Part shown: positions 15,444-24,790 of the stretch, piece after piece
Layout of the letters: each line of letters begins with the position of its first letter
Numbering within the stretch: the first letter of the stretch is position 1
The notes under the pieces: model-generated
Database searches by the model: none
Seen by the model: only the letters and a program-made list of their open reading frames with translations
Told to the model about the DNA's origin: nothing
From: Alphaproteobacteria bacterium
Lineage (GTDB): Bacteria > Pseudomonadota > Alphaproteobacteria > SMXQ01
Assembly: GCA_009380075.1 (NCBI GenBank)
Contig: WHSO01000005.1
Location: forward strand, 22,646-86,645
Reading direction: 5' to 3'
Length of the DNA: 64,000 nucleotides
Translations under genes and position numbers: made by a program

Positions 15444-17104
15444 CGTCCTTCCGGTTTCGCCCGGTAAAGGGTGAGGCGCGTCAGGCGCCCGCGCGCCGTG
15501 TTGAAGCCGGATGCGGTTCCGAGCCGTTCCGCGGCGATCCCGAGGGCGGCGAGCGCGGCCGTGAACTTAGCCGTCTCGGCGCTCTCGATCAATGCCACTG
15601 CGCCGGGTCGGGAGGCCAGATGCCGCGCCGCGCCGGCGCCCCCGGTGAGCACGGTGTCCGTCCCCAGGGCGAAGACGATGCTGGGCTCTGCGTAGCCGGC
15701 GACCGCCACCGACGGCCCCGGCGTCAACCGGTGCCGGCTGACCAGATCGACCGCCGCCCGGGTCGGCCAGATCGGCAGCGCCGGCAGGGTCAGGGCAAAC
15801 GTCACGCCGACGAAAGGCACGACGGCAAGGGCGGCGAGCCCGAGCGCCCCTGCAGGGCGCCTCCACCACGCCCAGACGCCTCCTGCCAGCGCCGCCACCG
15901 CCAGTGCCACGGCGGCGATCCAGGTGCCGGGCGGCAGGCGCAGGCTGAGATAGGAGAGAAGGGTCGGCAGGGCGGCTGCGAGTGCGATGCCGACGACGGC
16001 GCTCAGGGTGATCCAGGTACGCGCGCCCCAGCGTCTCAGGCGATCCGTGAAGGATTCCGCTGTCGCGGCGAGCCCGATCAGCAGCGCGAGAGCGGGATAC
16101 AGCGGCAGTACATAGTGGGCGAGCTTGGTCGGCACCGCTTCGAACATGAGCCAGGCGGGCACGGCCCAGGCCAGGGCAAAGCGGACCACGGCAGCCTCGC
16201 GGTTCATCCAGGCCCAGGCCAGCGCCGGCGCCAGAAGGATCGAGGCGGGGAAGAAGGTGATGGCCGCCAGCGCCAGGTACATGCCGGGTGGGCCGCCGTG
16301 GGATTCGTGCGCGCCCACCAGCTTGGGCAGCAGGTCGCCGGTGAACGCGGCCGCGACGAAATTGCTGTCCCCCAGACTGGAAAGAATGAACCACGGCGCG
16401 GCGATGGCCACGGCGAGCAGGCATCCCCACAGCGGGTGCAGCGCCGCGCGAAACCGTCGATTGCTGCCGGTGCCGCGATCGGCGATCAGCAGCGCGGCGA
16501 TGGTCAGCCCGGCGATCAGCGGTGCCACCGGTCCCTTGATCAGGATTCCGGTGCCGAGAGCGCCCCAGAACAGGGCGGCGAGCCACGGGGCCGTTGCCTG
16601 CTCCGCACGTGCCGCCGTGTAAAGGCGCAGGAGCGTGCCCTGGGCCGCGACCACGAGGGCGAGCAGGATCGCATCGGTCTTGGCGATATGGGCCTCGACC
16701 GCGAGCAGCAGGCAGGACGCCAGCGCCAGCGCGGCAAGGAACGCCGCTTCGACGCCGGCGACCGGCCGGGCGAGCGCGAACAGCAGCAGCACCGCACCGA
16801 TGGCGCCGAGGACCGACACCAGCCGGTAGGCCCAGATGGCGCCGGTATCGCCGCCGGCGAACGCCTGGATCGCGGCCGCCTGGAGCCAGTAGATGCCCGC
16901 CGGCTTCTTGTCGCGGGACTGGTCCTGAAAGCGGATATGGACGAAATCCCCGCTTTCCATCATCTGCCGGGTGGCCTGGGCGAAGCGGGCCTCGTCGCGG
17001 TCGGTCACCGGAAGGGCGTGGATTCCCGGGAGATAGAGGGCGAGGCCCAGAAGAAAGAGCAGGACGAGGGCGCGGGGTCCCCGGATGGTGCGCGGCAGGG
17101 TCAT
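15440..17104 (-). CDS. ArnT-like glycosyltransferase family 39 membrane protein
   Basis: 554 residues, a PMT_2/ArnT-type transferase. The first periplasmic loop carries PVTDRDEARFAQATRQMMES and the KKPAGIYWLQ motif, the residues that in ArnT-like enzymes hold the lipid-phosphate sugar donor and acceptor. Ten or more hydrophobic segments and a short soluble C-terminus follow. Start MTLPRTIRG at 17104 is preferred to an in-frame start 147 bp upstream, which lacks family homology and would cross the divergent GT2 promoter. It is coupled to the tandem PAP2 gene and divergent from a GT2 sugar transferase. This suggests envelope-lipid decoration with a sugar or aminosugar. Confidence 0.9.
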   Translation of the reverse strand: MTLPRTIRGPRALVLLFLLGLALYLPGIHALPVTDRDEARFAQATRQMMESGDFVHIRFQDQSRDKKPAGIYWLQAAAIQAFAGGDTGAIWAYRLVSVLGAIGAVLLLFALARPVAGVEAAFLAALALASCLLLAVEAHIAKTDAILLALVVAAQGTLLRLYTAARAEQATAPWLAALFWGALGTGILIKGPVAPLIAGLTIAALLIADRGTGSNRRFRAALHPLWGCLLAVAIAAPWFILSSLGDSNFVAAAFTGDLLPKLVGAHESHGGPPGMYLALAAITFFPASILLAPALAWAWMNREAAVVRFALAWAVPAWLMFEAVPTKLAHYVLPLYPALALLIGLAATAESFTDRLRRWGARTWITLSAVVGIALAAALPTLLSYLSLRLPPGTWIAAVALAVAALAGGVWAWWRRPAGALGLAALAVVPFVGVTFALTLPALPIWPTRAAVDLVSRHRLTPGPSVAVAGYAEPSIVFALGTDTVLTGGAGAARHLASRPGAVALIESAETAKFTAALAALGIAAERLGTASGFNTARGRLTRLTLYRAKPEGR

Positions 17105-17232
17105 GATCGACGTGGGCTTCCCTTCCCGGGCCTTGGTTTCCGGGGTTCCGGAGGAGTGTATCAACAAACGCCTTGGACAAGAATCGCCCCGTTCTGTAAA
17201 ACCCGAGCAAACCGGACACCCCGCGGAAAGAG

Positions 17233-17970
17233 ATGCAGGCAAGCCCGTCACCCGTGCTCTCGGTCGTCGTTCCCGTACGCAACGAAGCCGACAACATTAT
17301 CCCGCTGATCGAGGAGATCCACGCGGCGCTCGAGGGCGCGCACGCGTTCGAGGTGATCTACGTCAACGACGGCTCCTCCGACGCGACGGCGGACCGCCTT
17401 GCCGAGGCGCGCACCCGCTTTCCCCGGCTCCGCGTAATGACCCATCGGGTGAGCTGCGGCCAGTCCACCGCCATCCGCACCGGCGCCGAAGCCGCGCGCG
17501 GCACCTGGATCGTGACCCTCGACGGCGACGGCCAGAACGACCCGGCCGATATCCCCGCTCTGGTGCGGATCGCGATCGAGGATGCGACGGGACGGGTGCA
17601 CCTGGTCACCGGCATTCGCGCCAAACGTCAAGACAACTGGCTGCGGCGGGTCTCCTCGCGTGTCGCCAATACCGTCCGCCAGGCCCTGCTGCGCGACGGC
17701 GTCAGCGACACCGGCTGCGGCCTCAAGGTGATGCGCCGGGACGCCTTCCTCCGCCTGCCGTACTTCGATCACATGCACCGCTATTATCCAGCGCTCATCA
17801 TCCGCGGCGGCGGTGCCATCCGTTGCGTTCCCGTCAATCACCGTCCGCGCCTGCGTGGCACCTCGAACTACGGCCTGTTCGACCGGCTGTGGGTCGGCAT
17901 CACCGACCTGTTCGGGGTGGCCTGGCTCGCCCGCCGGGCAAAGCGGCCCGACATCGCTCCCGAAAGCTGA
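17233..17970 (+). CDS. Family 2 glycosyltransferase (polyprenyl-phosphate sugar synthase-like)
   Basis: 245-residue soluble GT-A enzyme resembling dolichol-phosphate mannosyltransferase and the catalytic part of ArnC. The N-terminus LSVVVPVRNEADNI binds the nucleotide. YVNDGSSDAT and TLDGDGQNDPADI hold the acidic residues that bind metal and the sugar nucleotide. SDTGCGLKVMRRD is a conserved acceptor-side block. Unlike ArnC it has no C-terminal membrane helices. It is predicted to make a polyprenyl-phosphate sugar, probably the donor for the divergent ArnT-like transferase 129 bp away. The next gene encodes a TVP38-type membrane protein. Confidence 0.9.
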   Translation: MQASPSPVLSVVVPVRNEADNIIPLIEEIHAALEGAHAFEVIYVNDGSSDATADRLAEARTRFPRLRVMTHRVSCGQSTAIRTGAEAARGTWIVTLDGDGQNDPADIPALVRIAIEDATGRVHLVTGIRAKRQDNWLRRVSSRVANTVRQALLRDGVSDTGCGLKVMRRDAFLRLPYFDHMHRYYPALIIRGGGAIRCVPVNHRPRLRGTSNYGLFDRLWVGITDLFGVAWLARRAKRPDIAPES

Positions 17971-17977
17971 TCGCTTC

Positions 17978-18691
17978 ATGTCCGCGCTCAAGCCCTATCT
18001 GCGCGGCCTCGTGCTGATCGCGACCTTCGTCGCGCTCGGCTATCTGGTCAAGGAAACGGGCCTGTACGACCTGCTTGACGAACGCTGGATCGACCGCGAG
18101 ATCCGCGGCCGCGGCATCGCCGGCGAACTCCTGTTCCTGGGTCTCGGCGCGGTGCTGACCGCCATCGGCTTTCCGCGCCAGGCGGTGAGCTTCCTCGGCG
18201 GCTACGCCTTCGGCTTCGGCGCGGGGACGGCTCTCGCCCTTGCCGCCGCCGGCTGCGGCTGCATCCTCGCCTTCACCTTTGCCCGCATCCTGGGGCGTGA
18301 ATTCGTGCGCGGGAAATTCGGCCCGCGCGTGCGCCGCCTCGACGATTTTCTGCGCGACCATCCGTTCTCCATGGCGCTCCTGATCCGCCTTCTGCCGGTC
18401 GGTTCCAATGTGGTGACGAACCTTGCCGCCGGCGTGTCCGGCATCCACGCCGTGCCCTTCATCGCCGGCTCGGTCATCGGCTACCTGCCGCAGACCGTGA
18501 TCTTCGCCCTGCTCGGGTCGGGGATTCACCTCGACCCGAGCCTCCGCATCGGCGCCAGCGTGGTGCTGTTCGTGGTATCGGGCATGCTCGGCGTCTACCT
18601 GTTCCGCCGTTACCGCACCAGTCGCGCGCTCGACGCCGATGTCGCCCTCGGCGCCGACGGCGGGGGAAACCCCGACGGGGGCGGGCGATGA
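17978..18691 (+). CDS. TVP38/TMEM64 family (DedA-like) membrane protein
   Basis: 237 residues with five or six hydrophobic segments. The VTT/SNARE-associated core reads [21 protein letters not shown], then [17 protein letters not shown], then [22 protein letters not shown] and [19 protein letters not shown]. DedA/TVP38 proteins are implicated in recycling polyprenyl-phosphate or phospholipids across the membrane. This fits its place directly after a polyprenyl-phosphate sugar synthase (7 bp gap). ATG 17978 begins the hydrophobic region. It overlaps the queC start by four bases (ATGA), although queC is functionally unrelated. Confidence 0.88.
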   Translation: MSALKPYLRGLVLIATFVALGYLVKETGLYDLLDERWIDREIRGRGIAGELLFLGLGAVLTAIGFPRQAVSFLGGYAFGFGAGTALALAAAGCGCILAFTFARILGREFVRGKFGPRVRRLDDFLRDHPFSMALLIRLLPVGSNVVTNLAAGVSGIHAVPFIAGSVIGYLPQTVIFALLGSGIHLDPSLRIGASVVLFVVSGMLGVYLFRRYRTSRALDADVALGADGGGNPDGGGR

Positions 18692-19392
18692 GCGCCGCGC
18701 ACCGCCGTGCCGTGGTGCTGCTGTCGGGCGGGCTCGATTCCGCAACCGTGCTGGCGATGGTTCAGCGCGACGGGTTCGAGGCGTATTGCCTGTCCTTCCG
18801 CTACGGCCAGCGCCACGCGATCGAGCTCGATGCCGCCGAGGACGTCGCCCGGGCGCTCGGTGCCGCCCGCCACGTGGTTCAGCCCATCGACCTGCGCGCC
18901 TTCGGCGGTTCGTCCTTGACCGCCGACATCGACGTGCCCAAGGGCCGCGACGAGGCAGCGATGGCCTCCGGCATCCCGGTCACCTACGTGCCGGCGCGCA
19001 ACACCGTGTTCCTGGCGCTCGCGTTGGCCTGGGCCGAGGTGCTGGCGACGGGCGACATCTTCATCGGTGTCAACGCCCGCGACTACTCCGGCTATCCCGA
19101 CTGCCGGCCCGAATACATCCGGGCCTTCGAAACCATGGCCAACCTCGCCACCCGGGGCGCCGTGGAGGGCACCCTGCCGGTCCGCATCCACACGCCGCTG
19201 ATCGCCATGACCAAGGCGGATATCATCCGCACCGGCACCGCGCTCGGGGTGGATTACGCCCTGACCCAAAGTTGCTATGATCCGGACCCGGCGGGCCGTG
19301 CCTGCGGGGCGTGCGATTCCTGCACGCTGCGGCGCAAGGGCTTTGCCGAGGCCGGTGTCCCCGATCCCACCTTTTACCAGCAAAGGTCCTGA
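18688..19392 (+). CDS. queC: 7-cyano-7-deazaguanine synthase
   Basis: ATP-dependent conversion of 7-carboxy-7-deazaguanine to preQ0 in queuosine synthesis. It has 234 residues. The PP-loop [16 protein letters not shown] lies at the N-terminus. [17 protein letters not shown] and [17 protein letters not shown] are diagnostic. The C-terminal zinc site reads [21 protein letters not shown]. It is coupled to the TVP38 gene by an ATGA overlap and followed after 2 bp by the queuosine-precursor transporter gene. QueF, Tgt, QueA and QueG are encoded on the opposite strand within 5 kb. QueD and QueE are not in this window. Confidence 0.97.
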   Translation: MSAAHRRAVVLLSGGLDSATVLAMVQRDGFEAYCLSFRYGQRHAIELDAAEDVARALGAARHVVQPIDLRAFGGSSLTADIDVPKGRDEAAMASGIPVTYVPARNTVFLALALAWAEVLATGDIFIGVNARDYSGYPDCRPEYIRAFETMANLATRGAVEGTLPVRIHTPLIAMTKADIIRTGTALGVDYALTQSCYDPDPAGRACGACDSCTLRRKGFAEAGVPDPTFYQQRS

Positions 19393-19394
19393 CC

Positions 19395-19895
19395 ATGTCT
19401 GCGTTGTCCCGATATCGTTCGACCCTCGTCTATATCGCGCTGATCGTCGCGGTGAACTGGGGCTTCACCGTGGTGCCGCTGGTCAAGATGCCGGGGGGCG
19501 AGATGTGGCCGCCCCTGTCGCTGGCGGTGGGTTTCATTTTCGTGGTGCGCGACTTCGCCCAGCGCGAGATCGGCCATCGTGTGCTGTTCGCCATGCTGAT
19601 CGGCGCGGCGCTGTCCTATGTCATGGCTTCGCCCTATGTGGCGCTTGCCTCGGCGGCCGCATTCCTGGTCTCGGAATTGGCCGACTGGCTGGTCTATACC
19701 GTCACCCGGCGCCCGCTGTCGGAACGCATCCTTTATTCCAGCCTGCTCGGCACGCCGGTCGATTCGGTCGTGTTCCTGTGGGGCATCGGACACCTGTCGG
19801 TCACCGGCGTCGCCGCCATGACGGTGTCGAAGATGCTGGGCGCGCTGGTGGTGTGGTGGTTGATCCGCCGCCGGGAGACGGCTGCGGCAGCCTGA
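19395..19895 (+). CDS. yhhQ: Queuosine precursor transporter (VUT/YhhQ family)
   Basis: 166-residue inner-membrane protein of the DUF165/VUT family, shown in E. coli (YhhQ) to import preQ0 and preQ1. It has five or six hydrophobic segments. Conserved blocks are PPLSLAVGFIFVVRDFAQREIG, SELADWLVYTVTRRPL and SSLLGTPVDSVVFL. ATG 19395 lies two bases after the queC stop and just before the conserved N-terminal helix. Together with queC it suggests that the cell can both make and salvage 7-deazaguanines. Confidence 0.92.
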   Translation: MSALSRYRSTLVYIALIVAVNWGFTVVPLVKMPGGEMWPPLSLAVGFIFVVRDFAQREIGHRVLFAMLIGAALSYVMASPYVALASAAAFLVSELADWLVYTVTRRPLSERILYSSLLGTPVDSVVFLWGIGHLSVTGVAAMTVSKMLGALVVWWLIRRRETAAAA

Positions 19896-19906
19896 CCCCT
19901 ATATCC

Positions 19907-20164
19907 CTATTGCCGCTCCGCGCGCGGCGCGGCCTGGTTGAGCCGGTCGAGGACGTAGAGCAGCACCGCGAAGAATGCGTAGATGTAGAAGAAGACGTTC
20001 ACGAATGGCACGACCGCGAGGATCGCCCAGGCCCATTGGGTGCGGCCCATGCGGCCCGCCACCAGATAGACGCCGATCGCGATCGGGATCGAAACCACGA
20101 TCAACCATAGAAATGCTGGGAATAACATCCCCCCGGAATCCCAGTCGTTCTCGTACATCATCAT
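19907..20164 (-). CDS. Small two-helix membrane protein, unknown
   Basis: 85 residues with two predicted membrane segments, LFPAFLWLIVVSIPIAIGVYL and ILAVVPFVNVFFYIYAFFAVLLYVL, and a basic/acidic C-terminal tail. I do not recognise the family. Three ATG codons follow one another (20164, 20161, 20158) after a GAGGGGG ribosome site. The third has the best spacing (8 bases), so the protein may be 83 residues. It is convergent with yhhQ and 18 bp downstream of queF on the same strand, so it probably belongs to the queF transcript. Confidence 0.75.
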   Translation of the reverse strand: MMMYENDWDSGGMLFPAFLWLIVVSIPIAIGVYLVAGRMGRTQWAWAILAVVPFVNVFFYIYAFFAVLLYVLDRLNQAAPRAERQ

Positions 20165-20182
20165 TTCCCCCTCGTGTTGTGA

Positions 20183-20650
20183 TCAGCCACGCCCGCGGTA
20201 GGGGGGCATGCCAGGTTCTGGCAGGTGAATACCCTCGGGCGGGTCGCCCGACTGGTAGAACACGTCGATGGGAATGCCGCCGCGGGGATACCAGAAGCCG
20301 GAAATACGGAGCCAGCGCGGCGTCGCTGCCTCGGTCAGGCGCTTGGCGATGGTGAGCGTGGTCGATTCGTGGAACGCGCCGGTGTTGCGCCAGGACGCAA
20401 GGAAGAGCTTCAGCGACTTGCTTTCGACGCAGCGTTCGCCCGGCACGTAGTCGATGACGAAATGGGCGAAGTCGGGCTGGCCGGTGATCGGGCACAGGCA
20501 AGTGAACTCTGGGCAGGAAAAACGCACCAGATAGGGGGTGCCGGGATCCGGGTTGGCGAAGGTCTCAAGCGTCGCTTCGTCGGGACTGGCGGGTAGCGGC
20601 CTCGGCTGGCCGAGCTGGCGGAGGCCGGGCGGTTCGGGCGTATCACTCAT
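20183..20650 (-). CDS. queF: NADPH-dependent 7-cyano-7-deazaguanine reductase
   Basis: Reduces preQ0 to preQ1 (nitrile to amine) with NADPH. It has 155 residues, so it is the short unimodular QueF type. [13 protein letters not shown] holds the nucleophilic Cys (C53) that forms the thioimide with the nitrile and the acid D60. [16 protein letters not shown] is the QueF signature with the substrate-binding Glu. DVFYQSG near the C-terminus is typical. It lies 44 bp downstream of tgt on the same strand, in a run queG-queA-tgt-queF. Confidence 0.97.
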   Translation of the reverse strand: MSDTPEPPGLRQLGQPRPLPASPDEATLETFANPDPGTPYLVRFSCPEFTCLCPITGQPDFAHFVIDYVPGERCVESKSLKLFLASWRNTGAFHESTTLTIAKRLTEAATPRWLRISGFWYPRGGIPIDVFYQSGDPPEGIHLPEPGMPPYRGRG

Positions 20651-20694
20651 GGCGGCATCTTACGGCGGCCCCGGGTTCAAGTCCATGCGGGGAC

Positions 20695-21828
20695 CTACAG
20701 TGGCTCGATGTCGCCGTGCGCGAGGTCCGCTTCCCAACGGTCGGCGGTTTCCGTGAATGTTCCCCCCTCGATCGCGGCGCGGAGGCCCGCCATCAGGTCC
20801 TGGTAGAAGGTGACGTTATGGGCCGTGAGCAGCATGCCTGCCAGCATTTCCTCGGCCCGGAACAGGTGATGCAGATAGGCGCGCGAGAACCGCACGCAAG
20901 CGGGGCAGCGGCATTCGGCATCGAGCGGCCGGGGATCGAGGGCGTGACGGGCGTTGCGCAGGTTGACCTCGCCCCGCTGGGTGAACCCCTTGGCGGTGCG
21001 GCCCGATCGCGTCGGCAGGACGCAGTCGAACATGTCCAGCCCGCGCGCGACGGAGCGGATCAGGTCCTGGGGCGTGCCCACCCCCATGAGGTAGCGTGGC
21101 CGGTCGGCGGGCAGGTGCGGGACCGTCGAGTCCAGCGTGGCGAGCATCCTGTTCTGGCCTTCGCCGACGGCGAGGCCGCCGACGGCGTAGCCGTCGAATC
21201 CGATGGCGCAGAGGGCACGGACCGATTCCTCGCGCAAGTCGGGATGGATGCCGCCCTGTACGATGCCGAACAGCCCGTAGCCCGGCCGCTCGCGGAACGC
21301 CTCGCGCGACCGCATCGCCCAGGCCATGGACAGGCGCATGGAGCGGGCCGCCTCCGCCTCCGTCGCCGGGAAGGCGGTGCATTCGTCGAGCACCATGGCC
21401 ACGTCGGCATCGAGCTGGTGCTGGATGTCCATCGCGCGCTCGGGCGTGAGCTCGTGCTCCGAACCGTCGAGGTGCGAGCGGAAGGTCACCCCCGCTTCAG
21501 TGATTTTGCGCAGCTTGGCCAGGCTCATCACCTGGAAGCCGCCGGAATCGGTCAGTATCGGACCCGGCCAATCCATGAAGCGGTGCAGCCCGCCCAGCGC
21601 CGCGATCGCTTCCGCCCCGGGGCGCAGCATCAGGTGATAGGTATTGGCGAGGATCATCTCGGCACCGGCGGCGCGCACGGCGTCCGGCGTCATTGCCTTG
21701 ACCGTGGCGCGGGTGCCTACCGGCATGAAGGCCGGCGTTTCCACCGTGCCGTGGGCGGTCGTGATGCGCCCGCGCCGGGCCGCGCCCGATGTGGCGAGAA
21801 GATCGAAGCGGAACCGGGACGCGCTCAT
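20695..21828 (-). CDS. tgt: tRNA-guanine transglycosylase
   Basis: Exchanges G34 for preQ1 in tRNAs with GUN anticodons. It has 377 residues, the normal bacterial length. [16 protein letters not shown] holds the catalytic acid Asp, and [17 protein letters not shown] the nucleophilic Asp. The zinc site is [18 protein letters not shown]. Start [15 protein letters not shown] at 21828 overlaps the queA stop by four bases (ATGA), so the two are translationally coupled. A longer in-frame reading through queA is an artefact. Confidence 0.97.
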   Translation of the reverse strand: MSASRFRFDLLATSGAARRGRITTAHGTVETPAFMPVGTRATVKAMTPDAVRAAGAEMILANTYHLMLRPGAEAIAALGGLHRFMDWPGPILTDSGGFQVMSLAKLRKITEAGVTFRSHLDGSEHELTPERAMDIQHQLDADVAMVLDECTAFPATEAEAARSMRLSMAWAMRSREAFRERPGYGLFGIVQGGIHPDLREESVRALCAIGFDGYAVGGLAVGEGQNRMLATLDSTVPHLPADRPRYLMGVGTPQDLIRSVARGLDMFDCVLPTRSGRTAKGFTQRGEVNLRNARHALDPRPLDAECRCPACVRFSRAYLHHLFRAEEMLAGMLLTAHNVTFYQDLMAGLRAAIEGGTFTETADRWEADLAHGDIEPL

Positions 21829-22895
21829 CGGTCGGTGACGCGAACGCCAGGCGCTGGATGCAGCAGGCAGCAATCGCCGTAGGAATAGAACCGGTAGCGC
21901 CGTGCCATGGCATGGGCATAGGCCACCTGCATCCGGTCGAGCCCGGCAAAGGCGGCGACCAGCATGAACAGGGTCGAGCGCGGCAGGTGGAAATTGGTCA
22001 GGAGAAGGTCCACGGCGCGGAAACGGTAGCCGGGCGTGATGAAGATGTCGGTGTCGCCGGCGAAGGCGCGGAGCCGGCCGTCTTCGCCGGCCGCCGCCTC
22101 CAGTAGCCGCAGCGCCGTGGTGCCGATGGCGACGACCCGACCGCCCCGCAGGCGTGCACGGTTGATGAACTCCGCGGTGAAGGCGTCGATCTCGCCCCAT
22201 TCGGCATGCATCCGGTGCTCCTTCACGTTCTCCGTCTTGACCGGCAGGAAGGTGCCCGCGCCGACATGCAGGGTCAGAGTTGCGCGCTCGATACCCCTGG
22301 CCAGCAGGCGCCGCAGCAGCCCTTCGGTGAAGTGAAACCCGGCGGTGGGCGCGGCGACGGCACCCGGCTTGGCCGCGAAGACGGTCTGATAATCGGCAAT
22401 ATCGCGTTCATCCGGCCCGTCGTCGCGCGGGATGTAGGGCGGTAACGGGGCCGATCCGTAGCGTTCCAGAGCCGCAAGGACCTCTGCTTCGGGGAGGGCG
22501 AACTCCAGTTCGACCTCGCCTTCCTCGCCCCTGGCGGCGACGTCGGCGGCGAATCCCTCGGCGAAGACGATCACGTCCCCCGCGCGCAGCTTGCGGGCGC
22601 CCTTGGCGAAGGCGTGCCAGCGCGATGGCGACAGCGGTTTGTGCAGGGTGATCTCGACCTTTGCGTCACCGCGGCGGCCCCTGAGACGGGCACGCACGAC
22701 GCGGGTGTCGTTGACCACGACCACGTCACCGGCGTGCAGAAGGTCGGGCAGGTCGGCGACGCGACAGTCGTTAAGTCCTTCTCCAAGGGTTTCGGCCTGC
22801 CGGACTTCGAGAAGCCGCGCCGCTTCGCGCGGCTCCATCGGCCGCGTTGCGATCAGGTCGCGCGGAAGATCGAAATCGAAATCAGCAAGCTTCAT
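21825..22895 (-). CDS. queA: S-adenosylmethionine:tRNA ribosyltransferase-isomerase
   Basis: Transfers and isomerises the ribosyl part of SAM onto preQ1-tRNA to give epoxyqueuosine. It has 356 residues. The N-terminus [19 protein letters not shown] is the family opening. [43 protein letters not shown] and [19 protein letters not shown] are hallmark blocks. Start 22895 is preferred over an upstream in-frame start that runs into queG. It overlaps queG by four bases and tgt by four bases. Confidence 0.97.
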   Translation of the reverse strand: MKLADFDFDLPRDLIATRPMEPREAARLLEVRQAETLGEGLNDCRVADLPDLLHAGDVVVVNDTRVVRARLRGRRGDAKVEITLHKPLSPSRWHAFAKGARKLRAGDVIVFAEGFAADVAARGEEGEVELEFALPEAEVLAALERYGSAPLPPYIPRDDGPDERDIADYQTVFAAKPGAVAAPTAGFHFTEGLLRRLLARGIERATLTLHVGAGTFLPVKTENVKEHRMHAEWGEIDAFTAEFINRARLRGGRVVAIGTTALRLLEAAAGEDGRLRAFAGDTDIFITPGYRFRAVDLLLTNFHLPRSTLFMLVAAFAGLDRMQVAYAHAMARRYRFYSYGDCCLLHPAPGVRVTDR

Positions 22896-24070
22896 GATGC
22901 GACGCGTCTTCGTACTCGCGCGGTACGCTTCGGCTTCCCGGTGTTGCGGGCGAAGCCACCGCGCCATTCCATACGGACCGATTCATCGGGCTCGGTTGCC
23001 AAATGCAGCTCGGCGAGCGCGGCGAAGGCGTCCGGCGCGAGCAGGCGCGACAGGGCCCATACCGCCATGCCGCGCACGAGCGGCGAGGCGTCGCCGAGCA
23101 GGCCGGCGGCGCGGGACGCCAGCGCCACGTCGCCGGCGTTGCCGATGGCGATGAGGACGTTGCGAATGAAGCGGTCGCGGCCGATCCGCTTGATCGGCGA
23201 GCCGGAGAAGACACGGCGGAAACCGGCGTCGTCGAGGCCGGCGAGGTCGGCGAGCTTGGGCGCCGTCAGCTCGATCCGCGGCAGGAAGGCCAGTTCCCGG
23301 GTGCGGGCCGCGTATTTGTTCCACGGACAGACGGCGAGGCAGTCGTCGCAGCCATAGATGCGGTTGCCCATCGGCGCGCGGAATTCCTCGGCAATGGGAC
23401 CCTTGTGCTCAATGGTGAGGTAGGAGATGCAGCGCCGCGCATCGAGTTGGCCCGGCCCGGGAAATGCCGCCGTCGGGCAGGCGTCGAGGCAGGACCGGCA
23501 GGTGCCGCAATGGTCGGTCCCGGCCGCGTCGGGAGGCAGGTCGAGGGTAGTGAAGACTTCCCCCAGCAGCAGCCACGAGCCGTGCCGGCGCGACACCAGG
23601 TTGGTGTGCTTTCCCTGCCAGCCGAGTCCCGCCGCTTCCGCCGCGGGTTTTTCCATCACCGGGGCGGTATCGACGAAGACCTTGACCCCGGCGCCGGTGG
23701 ATTCGGCGATCCACCGCGCCAGTTGCTTGAGACGGGGCTTGATCACGTCGTGATAGTCGTGTCCCCGCGCGTAGGCGGCTATGGAGCCACGATCCGGCCG
23801 GGTGAGCAGCGCCAGGGGATCGCCCGGCGGCGCGTAACTGATGGCGAGCGCGATGACGGAACGGGCCTCGGGCCATAGGCCCGGCGGGCTTGCGCGCTCG
23901 TCCACCCGGCGCGCCATCCAGTCCATGCCGCCGTGGTGACCCGCACCCAGGTACGCGGCCAGGGCCTCGCGCCCGTCGGGCACCGTTCCCGCCGCGGCAA
24001 AGCCAACGGCGTCGAAGCCCAAGGCTTCCGCCCGTGCCCGGATGGCGGTCTTGATCTCGTCCGTGTCCAT
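22892..24070 (-). CDS. queG: Epoxyqueuosine reductase
   Basis: Cobalamin- and Fe-S-dependent enzyme for the last step of queuosine synthesis, epoxyqueuosine to queuosine in tRNA. It has 392 residues. The two [4Fe-4S] sites are visible as [19 protein letters not shown] and [30 protein letters not shown] is the cobalamin-side motif with the catalytic Asp. The C-terminal part has HEAT-like repeats ([31 protein letters not shown]) and ends in a basic tail. It is first in the minus-strand run queG-queA-tgt-queF. Confidence 0.97.
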   Translation of the reverse strand: MDTDEIKTAIRARAEALGFDAVGFAAAGTVPDGREALAAYLGAGHHGGMDWMARRVDERASPPGLWPEARSVIALAISYAPPGDPLALLTRPDRGSIAAYARGHDYHDVIKPRLKQLARWIAESTGAGVKVFVDTAPVMEKPAAEAAGLGWQGKHTNLVSRRHGSWLLLGEVFTTLDLPPDAAGTDHCGTCRSCLDACPTAAFPGPGQLDARRCISYLTIEHKGPIAEEFRAPMGNRIYGCDDCLAVCPWNKYAARTRELAFLPRIELTAPKLADLAGLDDAGFRRVFSGSPIKRIGRDRFIRNVLIAIGNAGDVALASRAAGLLGDASPLVRGMAVWALSRLLAPDAFAALAELHLATEPDESVRMEWRGGFARNTGKPKRTARVRRRVAS

Positions 24071-24156
24071 GCTGGTTGCTCGGTTTTTCCTGCCGGGGGC
24101 CTTACCTTAGCGGCTCCCGCGACCGGCGCAAGATGGCCCCTGGAAGGGCGCCATTG

Positions 24157-24185
24157 TTGGAATTCGAATGGTTCCGGCCTAGAAT
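24157..24185 (+). promoter_or_regulatory. Promoter upstream of the MarR gene with internal palindrome
   Basis: TTGGAA (24157-24162), 17-base spacer, TAGAAT (24180-24185). The spacer contains the palindrome ATTCGAAT (24162-24169) and sits between GGAA (24159-24162) and TTCC (24172-24175). This placement would suit autorepression by the MarR protein; the operator role is inference. Confidence 0.6.
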
Positions 24186-24247
24186 AGTTCGCAAGCTAAT
24201 GGTCCTCGTCGCACATCGGCAAGGGCCGGGACAAAGGCAGGGCCCCC

Positions 24248-24754
24248 ATGACCGACCAATTCGATCTGGTACCCGAAGCCGCCGCCGCGGCCGAGGCGGC
24301 CGCCAAGGGCAAGGACGTCGAGTTCCATTCGGAGACCAGCGTCGGCTACCTGCTGCGCGATACCTACCGCGTCTTCACCCGGGTCCTTCAGGCGCGTATC
24401 TCCACCCACGGCGTGACCATCGGCCAGTGGTATTTCCTGCGGGTGCTGTGGGACGAGGACGGGCTCACCCAGCGCGAACTGTCCCAGCGTGTCGGCATGA
24501 TGGAGCCGACCACGGTCACCGCCCTCAACGGCATGGAAAAACGCGGCTACGTCAGGCGCGTCCGCAACACGGACGACAAGCGCAAGGTCAACATCTACCT
24601 GACCGACCGCGGCCGTGCCCTTCGCAACATCCTGCTGCCGCACGCCATCGACGTGAACGTGCGCGCCGTGGCCGGCGTGCCGCTCGCCGACGTGGAGACG
24701 CTGCGTCGCACGCTCCATACGATGAAGCGCAACCTTTACGGCCTCGCCCCCTAG
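24248..24754 (+). CDS. MarR family transcriptional regulator
   Basis: 168-residue dimeric winged-helix regulator. The core reads LRDTYRVFTRVLQARI, then IGQWYFLRVLWDEDGLTQRELSQRVGMMEPTT (recognition region), then MEKRGYVRRVRNTDDKRKVNIYLTDRG, the wing with its conserved DxRxx pattern. The N-terminal 25 residues are Ala/Glu rich. MarR proteins usually repress neighbouring catabolic or efflux genes until a small, often aromatic, ligand binds. The gene is 36 bp before the aldolase-dioxygenase-SDR run on the same strand, which it probably controls. Confidence 0.95.
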   Translation: MTDQFDLVPEAAAAAEAAAKGKDVEFHSETSVGYLLRDTYRVFTRVLQARISTHGVTIGQWYFLRVLWDEDGLTQRELSQRVGMMEPTTVTALNGMEKRGYVRRVRNTDDKRKVNIYLTDRGRALRNILLPHAIDVNVRAVAGVPLADVETLRRTLHTMKRNLYGLAP

Positions 24755-24790
24755 GGACGGCCGTCAACACCCAAGGACAGGGAGAGACAT

